A stretch of 64,000 nt of DNA from Macrobrachium rosenbergii (lineage: Eukaryota > Arthropoda > Malacostraca > Decapoda > Palaemonidae): the NCBI RefSeq assembly GCF_040412425.1, contig NC_089744.1:30408001-30472000 (forward strand). The letters run 5' to 3'. Positions 54,775 to 64,000 of the stretch are shown in pieces; position 1 is the first letter of the stretch; each line of letters begins with the position of its first letter. The notes under the pieces were generated by a model. That model made no database searches. It was given only the letters and a program-made list of their open reading frames with translations, and was not told the DNA's origin. The position numbers were made by a program, and so were the translations under genes.

Positions 54775-54972
54775 GACATAAGGGCAGAAACAGAATGAGG
54801 TTGTCTGCTAAGTCGTTGCTAGTATTCCAGTTAGTGGGCGGGACTGGTCACCTACAATATTCAATCAGAGTGCTCCTGCAAATTTTAACATTTAAGCTGC
54901 CTCACAAGTGAAAGTATAGCTATGTAATTACATGGTAAGTATATATGAAACTTAATTTTATTATGAAAATAA
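54775..54972 (-). repeat. Right inverted terminal repeat of DIRS C
   Basis: Inverted copy of 49147-49325; the outermost 50 bp differ from the left end and are instead matched by the internal complementary region, as in DIRS elements with non-identical ends. Confidence 0.9.
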
Positions 54973-54992
54973 ATTACTTTAAAAATTTGTCA
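54973..54992 (+). repeat. Displaced right tip of DIRS B
   Basis: attactttaaaaatttgtca continues the DIRS B end interrupted at 49146: the B internal complementary region (48870-48925, inverted) contains the same sequence immediately after its ggaaaaatacac block. Confidence 0.85.
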
Positions 54993-57900
54993 TGTTGCAG
55001 ATCTTTGTTGCTTTAGTTTTTACTAGCGACATGTATGTCTTTAAATGATAAGATATATTATGCAGAGGTTGCAGTCCTCCTGGTGTTATTCATCCCTCCA
55101 AATACAAATTTAAGTGGTTGGTGGTCTTAACAGAGAACTGGAACTGACCAGTATGTATTCAGTGGGATATAAATCTGAATGTCAACAAAATGACTAAGCT
55201 TGTTAATGAGATGATTTAGTATCATGCTTCTACTGTGCTCTGTTGCATTTTGTTTAGGTAACTCTGTAACTTGAGGACTAGACATTTGATGATGTATGGG
55301 GTTGCTTTTAATTCCAAGATTTCTGACAGCACGGGAAAAACAAATCATCTGTACTGCTAGAGAAATTGGTATTGTTTTTGAAGATTTTTCTCACCACAGA
55401 AAAATTGATATTATGGGCATATGCTGGAGATCTTTTGTTTTATTTCTCCTTGTCTCCTTATCCATATCTCATCTCAGGAGTTTAGTTTTGCAAAAAAATA
55501 TACTTGCCTTTCTTTTTCTTTCAAAAAGTGGAAAAAATGAATGCTACAGTCTTATGCCTTCCTGTTTGACCAGTCAGCATCCTCTGAAGGTCTTTTGATA
55601 TCTTTTTATTAGATATGCTGCAATTGGAGGTTTCTTTATCTCCAACGGTAACAATTATGAAGTCCAGTGTTTAATGTTTGTATTCCATAAGGCCCATTGC
55701 AACAGGAGCTTCCTTTTGCTCTTCATTTTGCAATGTTCCAACACCCACATTCTGTTGAAGTTCCTTATACTTCATCCAGACCCATTAATTCTTCATGTTT
55801 AATCGTATTTCAGGCACGTAGTTGCATAAGTTATGCATTCTTTTTTTTTTCTCTCAATATTGCCCACATAGTTGGCATTGTGATGTGTCCAGACATTAAT
55901 GGGGAATCTCACATGCTGTCCTACTTGTTGTTCATATGGTTGCAGTGTTGTAAAGATTTTTTAAATCCTTGGCATTAATGTTAATCCATACCACTCAATC
56001 CTAGGCCAACCTAGTGGACTGCAATAAAATCATTGTGAAATTTTCATCTGCTCATTCATAGAATTCTTTCATCATTACATGGGTTACCCTCTTGTATTTA
56101 CAAGCTTTGTGCAGTAAACCATATTTTATATTAACAGATCTTTTACTTTAAACCTCAATATAACACTTTTTTTTCAACTAACTAAGAATATAGCATTCAT
56201 TCACTGACAAATACACACACAAATAAAAATAGAAACAATTATGCATAAGGAATCAAATTCAATGTTTATTGTATTTTTGATGTGGTTTGTTCGCTTCTTC
56301 ACTTATTTTAAAAACATTGTAAGAGGGAGCATGACAACAGTTTTGGCCCAGTGGGTCCATAGTAATATGGGATTTCTTAAAGGGTCTAGGCAACATATCT
56401 TTTAGTCAGATTAATAATTGATAGGTTGTATATATACAGATGGCAGTAAGTGGTGGGGAGGCTGTAGAACATTTGTCAGAACCACTGTAGTTGTTACACA
56501 GTACTTCAGCTGCTGCCTTTCGTATCATGAAGTGATGACGTTCATTCCTTAATATTCTGCAATGGTTTTGACTTGGCAGGTAATGCTGTCACATGCATTT
56601 TTTGTCTTTTTAAAATCAGTTCAAAGTTAGATCTTTTCAAATGACATCTTTTCTCTGGATTCTGTTTTCTTATACATATTTACTTATATGTTTAGATTTG
56701 CACTTTTATAATGGTGATGTGCTTGCCATTTGAGTGAAATTAAAGGGGATGCTAATGATTTCCGGGCTGTAAATGATGACTGATGCATTAAATGGAATAT
56801 TGCATGCAGTTGCTATCCACTGTATAGCAAAGTCAACAGGGCCCTTTTTCAGCAGAGGACATCCCTTAGATCACCATAGAATATATTTATCTATATAAGC
56901 AGTTCAAAGCTAGGCATCATAAAGCTATGAAAGTAACAAGAGATAGTCATTTATTAACAGCCAGCTCAAGTATAGGTGTATGAAAAAAACTTTGACCTAT
57001 TTAGCAATAGAAATGCTATTCTTGGTCCAAATGAGAGCCCTTTGGAAATGTTTAGACATGTTCGCCATAATCAGTAGATTATGTCACAACAACAGCTACC
57101 AGACTGACTGGCTTTTGCTGTTTATTAAGCCCAAAAAGATCCTTTTTTGTAGCTGTTAGTTACTAGCTCATTATATTTACTTGCTGTAAATAGAAAAGAT
57201 GGTAAATGCAAATTGGTATGATTTCTACAGAGCAGTAATGTTTTACCACCTTGTCAGTGTGGATTTTAAAAATTGTGTTCCATGGGAGACTTTTTGATGC
57301 AACTAAAGACTTCTGTTTTAGAAGCATGTACCTCCATCAACTTGCTAGGAGGTATGGGGTTTCTTCATTCACTGATATTACCAAGATGAAGTTGATAACA
57401 CTTTATCTAGTAACTTTTCAGTTGAAGAGACCTTTATCATCCTACCAAAAACAGAAGACAGTCCAGCAGTGAAATTCTCACATGGCCTTTCAGATCCAAG
57501 CTTCTGTCCTATACAATTCTTTATACTGAGAAGGCAGTCTGTTGGTTTCATTTTTGACAGGATACATATTAAAGCTCCCACAGCAATCATATTAAAACTT
57601 GTCATATAGAAGCTTTGCATATCCTGAAAGGCTTGCCTCATGCTAATTAGGGAGCTGATAACCTTTAGATACTAAAACTCCATGAAGCTCTGATAATTCA
57701 CTTAGCAACTGATGTATTTTTGTCTTCTCCCATATCTAGACTGCATGCTGATGCTTGCTGTTACCATTCATCACTCCTTTGATAGTGGGTTAAGGTTTGG
57801 CAGCTTCCCAATTTCCTGACCTTTGGAGTAAAAATGTTTATAATTTTTATGATAATCATACATAATTTTTTACAACCATTTTTTGGTTAGAATTAAGATT

Positions 57901-60900
57901 ATAGAAACCATGAATATTTCAAGCAGTTCTATATATCCTTTTACGTTACACCTGTTGGGAAGTTACCTGATGTCAAATTTGCAGGTATTTTAGTGGCATA
58001 AAACTGATCAATTTGAGGAGGAAGTAAAATACAGTGTAATTGTTTTTAGAGCAGCTATCAGAAGAATTGTGACTGATGCCTCTGAATCCAATTTTTGCAC
58101 TAGTTATGAAGTTTTTATTTAGTCAGTGCATAAATGTTTATGATTTTAAATGCTTTGGAATCCTTGGGAATTTTTAATACCATCTTATAGCACTGAAGAT
58201 TTTGCAGAACCTATACAGTATGGCACCAATGCAGACTCAAATTACATGTCATTTCTTGACTGTGTGAGGAAGCACTGTACCATACCTGCTGTGACACACA
58301 GGTCACCAGTTGATGAGTACTTGGTTTCTGAAGTGTGCAACTCTCCTGAGGGTTTAGATAGAACCTAATTTCCTTTCGTGTGTGCAAATCACTGGTTGTC
58401 AATAACCTTTGTTGAGAAGTGTTATGAAGGTGAGAATAATCATGAAAAGCAAAACTGCTAAAACTTGTTGCACTACTAGGTGTCCAGATTTGATGAAAAT
58501 ACCTGTGTCTGGTTTCAGAGTGTTTATGGACAATTTACAAGGGAAACTTTTAATTCCAGCACCAAGGGCATTGAGAGGTATTGAAGATTGAACTGACTTC
58601 CTGGGTGCAGATTAGTGAGAACCACACATGGATGCAGCACTCTTGAATTAACAGAGCAGTATTATCTTTATAACCTTTCTTCACAGAATGAGAGTGACTG
58701 CATGGGAAATGCACTTTAGATTGCTGCTTTTGGGAACTGTAGAGACAGTAGCACTCATGCCAGATGAAGTATAGCAAGTGCACTATCAGACAAAGCATGA
58801 GCTAAAGAAGCAATAGACTATAAATGCTACTTCGCATGCTGATGTTAGGTGAAGGAAGCAATCTTTAAAATAGCACTCTCTTATGGGGAACCCAGAGTGA
58901 CTTCTGATGCTGAAGGATGGACAGACAAGTGCAACTCAGCATGTGTTTCAGCACTTCGAGAGGAGGGTGATAGGTCACCCAAAGAAGATATTTTGTGTTG
59001 CTTATGCAACAGTGTGAAAGGCGTCTTTTTAACCTCCCCTTACTTGAGGTCTTAGAGACCACAGGAGCTGAACTTGTAGGTCTAGTTGGAAAGAAGTAAC
59101 TAAGCATATCAGAAGTAGAGGATTAGCTCTTGTGTCTATAACACTTTTTATCATTCTTATGGCTTCCACGGGACTGGGACAGTCCATTCCTCAAGTACTT
59201 CACAAGGCACATCCAGGCTACAGACTGTTCAAGCCAGACATGAAATGACATACCTCTCTATGAGAAGTACTGATGCATGTATGCTGAACAACTATAAAAG
59301 TTAAATTTGCTCATTTACTGCTGGTGGGGTGGGATGGGGGGATGAAATCATAGTTATGGGCACAGTGGTGTCCACTATGATACCATACATATGCAGTGGC
59401 ACATCTGGTTACTCTACTTTTATACTCTCTGCAGCTGCTTGGTGTAAATGTTGACCTGCTACTTCAGTGGTCGGCATTTTGGATCCCCAAGGAAGAAGGT
59501 TATTGTGAGGATCTATTTTGAGGCAATACTGGCTGTTTAATGTTATAAAAATTAGTTATTTAACAAATCCCTAACTGATCACTTAAAGGGCTCAAATTGC
59601 TAAAACTAGACTTCAGAACCAAATGCAGTAACATCACCAGAATTCCCTGAAGATCTAAGTTAGGTAAGAAAAAACCTCGATAGCAACTAGTCATAAATTC
59701 CTTTTGTTATGAACAAGGTAACAAGTGGCAAATATGAGATGTAACAAAAAATAATCAGCTCAAAGGAAAAGAAAAGCACAGGCTGGATTATCGTTCCTTT
59801 ATAAGGGCGTCAGGAAAAGGAGCTGATACATGTAAAGGCAGTCACAAAATGATGGGTTTTTACTGACAAAACAAAGTGATAATAAATGGTAACAGGACTG
59901 AAAGCACTTACGATGATATGCACTTTGACAGTTTTATTCCTTCTGGTAAAATAGGTGACAGGATGATGTTTGTAAAAGAACAGGTTTACATTTTACATTC
60001 AGTGATATAGGTAGATAATGTAGTCAGGTTGTTTTATTGCAGGTATGTTGTTAAATTTATATTAGGAAAGTACTTGGCTATAAGGTTGCTTTTGTGTAAA
60101 CATTCTTGGAATTCAAATTTAAAACTTGAGTAAGAAAATAATGTGAAATCAAAATTAACTTGCTGTGGGTTGTGGTATTTCTAAGGAACTTTATATTTTG
60201 TTATATTCTACAGAAGTTGTAAATGTACATTTTTTCTAAGCTGATATTGCCCCTTGTGATGTTTATTACTTTGACGATATATGTGTCTCCGTCTGTCCCC
60301 AATTGCTAGAGTGAGAGAGAGAGGAGGGGGCCTCAGACTTCTACAGAAGAACACTGTTGTAGGATGCGTTGCGATATCATATAAGATTTGTATTCAGTTA
60401 AGCTTTACATGTCTTTTTAAAGACATATGGGCTTCAGATTTTGTGACATGCAATTAAGTGTGACAGGAAGAACACAATTTATTTTTAATTATTGCTTGGT
60501 TTATTGGAATGTTGGATAGCTCAGTTATACTAAGAAAGGCCTAAAGCCCTCCCATCCAGTCATGAAGAGCTTGCTGTACCTGCGAAAGCATGTATCCAAG
60601 TGATTGATTCCTTTTCCCATGAGACACCACATCCATGCCCAGATCAAAGAAATAAGGGCTGGCTATCCTGAGCCAAGTGAGTGGACCAGTTTCTGAGAGG
60701 TGGCTTCGCTCATGGGCACTAATCCTCTAATGCCCAATCAGAATTCAGCCCACCTCCCACCAGCAGTCTGGGACCATTTATGTACTGACCGATGAGCCCA
60801 TTCTAACCAGAACAAACCTACCCTGTCCTGTGGATAGCCGATGAGATGGCAGAAACATTGACATCCTTAGAAAACTTCTACGAAGATTCTCTACCACTCG

Positions 60901-61158
60901 AAAACAACTTCGAGATTTTAGTTATTGTATGCTGACAACCTGAAACTATGGAGGTATCTCGCCTGTTTACTACCGCATGTGTGTACCAGAATAAAAAGAG
61001 ACTATATTCAGAACTCCTGCCTTTCCCCTTATCTAGATTATGTACATTGGCCAGCTCTTGGCAAATATCCACCTTTAAGAAAAGAGAATAGTAAGGTGAA
61101 TTGAAAAGACCATGTATAAAATCAATTCTACTGATGTAACCATTCTTTTTAACAGAAT

Positions 61159-61160
<2 letters not shown>
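54993..61160. other. Long region with no recognised gene
   Basis: About 6 kb without recognised exons. Short plus-strand open frames at 57251-57472, 58150-58368 and 58849-59055 look mildly protein-like but match no family I know and lack paired splice signals. 60500-60880 has a higher-GC, repeat-like texture without an identifiable family. Confidence 0.4.

Positions 61161-61241
<81 letters not shown>
61161..61241. repeat. (ATT)n microsatellite
   Basis: 27 perfect ATT/TTA trinucleotide units; the poly-Ile open frame across it on the - strand is an artefact. Confidence 0.97.
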
Positions 61242-61682
61242 TGAAGGGAGTAGATCCCCTTTTGAACAAATTCTAATGAAAAGAATGGCATCATCAGTTG
61301 AACTGATTTTATATAAGGCTTCTCACTTCTTACTAACTTTCAAGCCTAATATCTGCTAAAAGCTGGTTGATACTGTATTTATAACATGGATAAAAGGAAA
61401 GGCAGTTCTGAATTCTGTCACTTTTTATTTATATACACTTAGGTGGAAGTTAAATGTGGCTTGATGCTTCAGTAGTTCCAGCGTGCAGTGCCTGGTAACT
61501 ACAATATCAAAGTTGTTCTTGGGTGGTAGAGGATCTTAGAAGTTTCAGCCATTTCATTGGCTATCTTCTGGATGGGGTTGGTTGGTTCTGGGTAGCATGG
61601 GCTTATCAGTCAGTAAATAAAAGGTTCCAGGTTGTTGTTAGGAGAGGAGCTGAATTCTGATTGACTGGTAGGTTATTAGAGC

Positions 61683-61713
61683 CAAGGTCTAGAGAATACA
61701 AGGTCTTCTCACG
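61683..61713 (+). repeat. Left terminal inverted repeat of P-like element
   Basis: 31 bp identical to the reverse complement of 63734-63764; the next base differs. Starts with CA, as P-element ends do. Confidence 0.95.
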
Positions 61714-62196
61714 CGCAGGATTAACGCGGGTAAGGAGATGGGAGTTAAGAAACGTGACGTCACGCGGTCTACTTGCTTTCTCCTCTGCCCAAGCTCTGTA
61801 CAAATGGGAGAACTTTTCTCCTGTTTCCTCGTTGACTGTTTTTAATATTAAAAATTATGATTCATTCTTTTAGGGAAACATAGCCCTTGTTGACCATATT
61901 CATTTCTGTACGTGTATTCATCCAAATAATTACAACTGTAACTTAAAACGAAAAAAACATTTTTCACTCTAATATACAACTCACACTCAAATACACATAT
62001 ACGAGTACATGTATACATAAGGTTAACAATTATACAATTATGTGACTAACTTTTTCGTTATGTTTACAATGATAACAAATAAATATCTTTTCCATCGATT
62101 TTAAATGCTCCAAAAATTAGGTCGAGGTTTCATTAGCTTGTCATTTGTTCTACTTATAGTGCCGATCCTTGTGCCATCTCCTTCGGTTTTTAGTTC

Positions 62197-63560
62197 CTAG
62201 AGAGTCATACTGGGAAACTTACGGGCTACAAAACCACCCACATATTGCATGCCTCCTTCTTCAGTTTTGTCTTCATTGTCATCCTGCAATTCCTCCATTG
62301 GCAAACGAAACAATATTGCCGATAAGCTTAACGCTTTCTGAAGAGATGTTTCTTCAACCTCGTAAGAAGTGCTTTCTTTGGTTATCAAGTTAGAAAATGA
62401 GACCTCAGTCATATTATCGCTAATACAATTTTCAACATTGTATTTTGCGCCTCATAGAGTTCTCTCTTTTCCCAGGAGATGGGCTCAAACTCGGTGCTTA
62501 AATTCAACAGATGATGGGTGCTGATGACATGCACCCATTTACCATATACAGCCAAAAAAGTGTTCCAGTCCATCTCGATTCAACCTATGAGTCAAGATGT
62601 ATGATATTGCAAAATTTCACCTAACATCCCTGGCAAGTTCGTTAGAGATTTGCAAGGTATCACAAGGCCTTTTTGGAAAGGGTAAAGTCCTTTTCCTCCC
62701 AGACTTTTCATTGTTCTGGATAGGTGTATCATCTCTTGCAATGTTTTGTTTTGGTTTCTAAGATTAGCCCGTAAGCATTCCGTGAAGACTTTCTATCGAA
62801 AGGCACTCCAGAACTGAATAAATCAAACCACTTATCAACAAGGCAAATGAACTGGATTGCACTCTCCCAGTGCCTATCCACAATCTGACCTTTTTCTCCG
62901 AAGTGTTTGAGATTTTTGTGAGTGGCAGAGTAACTGTAACGCTAATTTCACTGTCGCACCCTCCATACCTGTAACACTCTGAATGCTTTTCAAATAGTTT
63001 TCGAGTTGTCATTAGATCACCTTTACTTTTCTTAATTGGTTCCCTGACTCAGTGTAAGCAGTCCTACAGTCCGATAACCTAGATCCATGGTCTCAGAAAG
63101 TGAAGTGTTTCTGATGAGTTTTATCAAGTGAGGAGCATCGGCAAATACATGTATTTCCCTGCAATAATCCACAGGATTAACAATGTTGGATTAGCCTAGT
63201 TACGCCACTGCCTACTGAATTCCATAACCTTATATTTGTTGCCCCAAGTCATGAATCATACCAACTATAGAAAATCCAACTCTCGCTATCTTAATAGGAG
63301 AATTTTAGTTATATCGGTGTCGAAATTACAATGAATAAGCGGTTTCCAAGGTCTGACCTTTACACATTGCACTTTTGAGCTAGGTTCATATAAAGCATCT
63401 GTGCCTTTATCATAACTCCATCTTTTTGCGACACTACGCTTTTCGTCCATAGGAAATCTATGAAGAATTAGATCCCTATTTTTTTCCCATTTTCAAAGTA
63501 CCTGTTTACTGCACAAGATTTGGCTCATATCACTCAAACTGTCTAAATTGCAGCAAGAAA
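62197..63560 (-). pseudogene. P-element/THAP9-type transposase, broken and internally deleted
   Basis: N-terminus (- strand, about 63540 to 63300): LILHRFPMDEKRSVAKRW, the FHRFP motif of a THAP zinc-finger domain, with nearby candidate Cys residues. C-terminal part: 63012-62764 is open (GGCDSEISVTV, then LRANLRNQNKTLQEMIHLSR in the next frame, then KGLYPFQKGLVIPCKSLTNL). Then LTHRLNRDGLEHFFGC at 62597-62552 matches the LTRRLNQD-LE-FFG motif of P/THAP9 transposases. MQYVGGFVARKF (about 62245-62210) is the late Y-GG-VARK motif. Stops (after HFFGCIW, for example) and at least two frameshifts occur. The coding length is too short for a full catalytic domain, so the centre is deleted. Confidence 0.8.
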
Positions 63561-63733
63561 GAAAAAAATATAAGGCCGCTATTACGGACAATATCAGTAC
63601 CAAATATGTGGAAGCAAGGCCTACAGTGTTTGTTTGTAAACGAACTGATCAGTCAGAGATCACTAAGGACCGTGAGTAGACCGCGTGACGTCACAACCTC
63701 TACCTGCGCATTAGATCCCAATTTTGGGTCAGC

Positions 63734-63764
63734 CGTGAGAAGACCTTGTATTCTCTAGACCTTG
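63734..63764 (-). repeat. Right terminal inverted repeat of P-like element
   Basis: Perfect inverted match to 61683-61713, followed by the second ATTAGAGC copy at 63765-63772. Confidence 0.95.
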
Positions 63765-64000
63765 ATTAGAGCTCCTGAGCAAAGCGTTCTCCCAAATGTT
63801 GATGGTTGCACCATTCATTACATATTAATGCTGTACACACGTAACAATACATCCAGCACCTGTGGTTTGCTTGTGTGTGATATTACAAAAAGAGTAGATT
63901 TTGATTCTGTACTTGATTTGAACAATGTGACAAAGGTTTTGAGTGAGACTTATTGCCTATTGGAATGTTGTATTGATGGTATATTTCAAGAAAAATATTA

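Larger units (their letters stand above)
49147..54972 (+). mobile_element. DIRS-type retroelement C, structurally complete (5.8 kb)
   Basis: DIRS elements are retrotransposons that use a tyrosine recombinase and have inverted terminal repeats plus an internal complementary region. All are visible here: left terminal repeat (49147-49325), gag-like region (about 49800-51500), reverse transcriptase (about 51900-52400), RNase H (52483-52740), recombinase (53310-54170), internal complementary region (54655-54743), and right inverted repeat (54775-54972). The open frames are broken by many stops and frameshifts, including a TGA directly after the YLDD active site. It interrupts the terminal repeat of DIRS remnant B without a target-site duplication, as expected for recombinase-mediated integration. 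Confidence 0.88.
61683..63764 (-). mobile_element. P-element-like DNA transposon, 2082 bp
   Basis: Ends are perfect 31-bp terminal inverted repeats (61683-61713 and 63734-63764, beginning caaggtctagagaatacaag). A perfect 8-bp target duplication ATTAGAGC lies at 61675-61682 and 63765-63772. Thirty-one-bp inverted repeats and 8-bp duplications are the P-element pattern. A subterminal 20-bp inverted repeat, gtgacgtcacgcggtctact, lies at 61754-61773 and 63675-63694. The interior carries a broken THAP/P-type transposase on the - strand. Intact ends around a dead gene suggest a recent insertion moved by transposase supplied in trans. Confidence 0.92.

Noticed and set aside
60878..61294. 138-codon minus-strand frame with poly-Ile
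   Set aside because: (ATT)n tract translation; flanks show no domain.

Overview
This is a gene-poor, AT-rich eukaryotic window with spliceosomal introns, long CT/GA, TA and CA microsatellites and dense decayed transposons. The repeat mix (tRNA-derived SINE, DIRS-type retroelements, Jockey-like LINEs, very long CT tracts) suggests a decapod crustacean. That is inference from style, not a species identification.

The only host gene I can name is the 5' part of WDR33 (pre-mRNA 3'-end processing, CPSF/mPSF), on the + strand. Three coding exons are visible: 4332-4714 (N-terminal region with the poly(A)-signal-binding segment), 26808-26924 and 27779-27930 (start of the WD40 propeller). Intron 1 is about 22 kb, intron 2 is 854 bp, and the next expected WD40 exon was not found before 64000. 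An isolated exon-like segment of unknown identity lies at 31049-31166.

The rest is mostly mobile DNA. 0-20 kb: MITE-like elements, a LINE remnant (2155-2935), a DIRS-like remnant (4900-8240), a MITE nested in another TIR element (8541-10019), minisatellites, Tigger/pogo and Tc1-like relics, and DIRS remnant A (18350-20773). 20-46 kb: two copies of one LINE (22240-24010, 32515-33487), one carrying a SINE inside it and the other followed by a SINE, each SINE with a target-site duplication; a MITE (25063-25407); and two Jockey-like LINE remnants (34680-35880; 40560-43980, the latter split by a MITE). 47-55 kb: 5S rRNA-like repeats, DIRS remnant B, and DIRS element C (49147-54972) inserted into the terminal repeat of B. 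C keeps the full DIRS architecture: inverted terminal repeats plus an internal complementary region. 61.7-63.8 kb: a 2082-bp P-element-like transposon with perfect 31-bp terminal inverted repeats and a perfect 8-bp target duplication around a broken THAP/P-type transposase on the - strand.

All coding units other than WDR33 look inactivated by stops, frameshifts or truncation. The elements best worth a second look are the P-like element, the nested DIRS pair, and the 5S-derived repeat.
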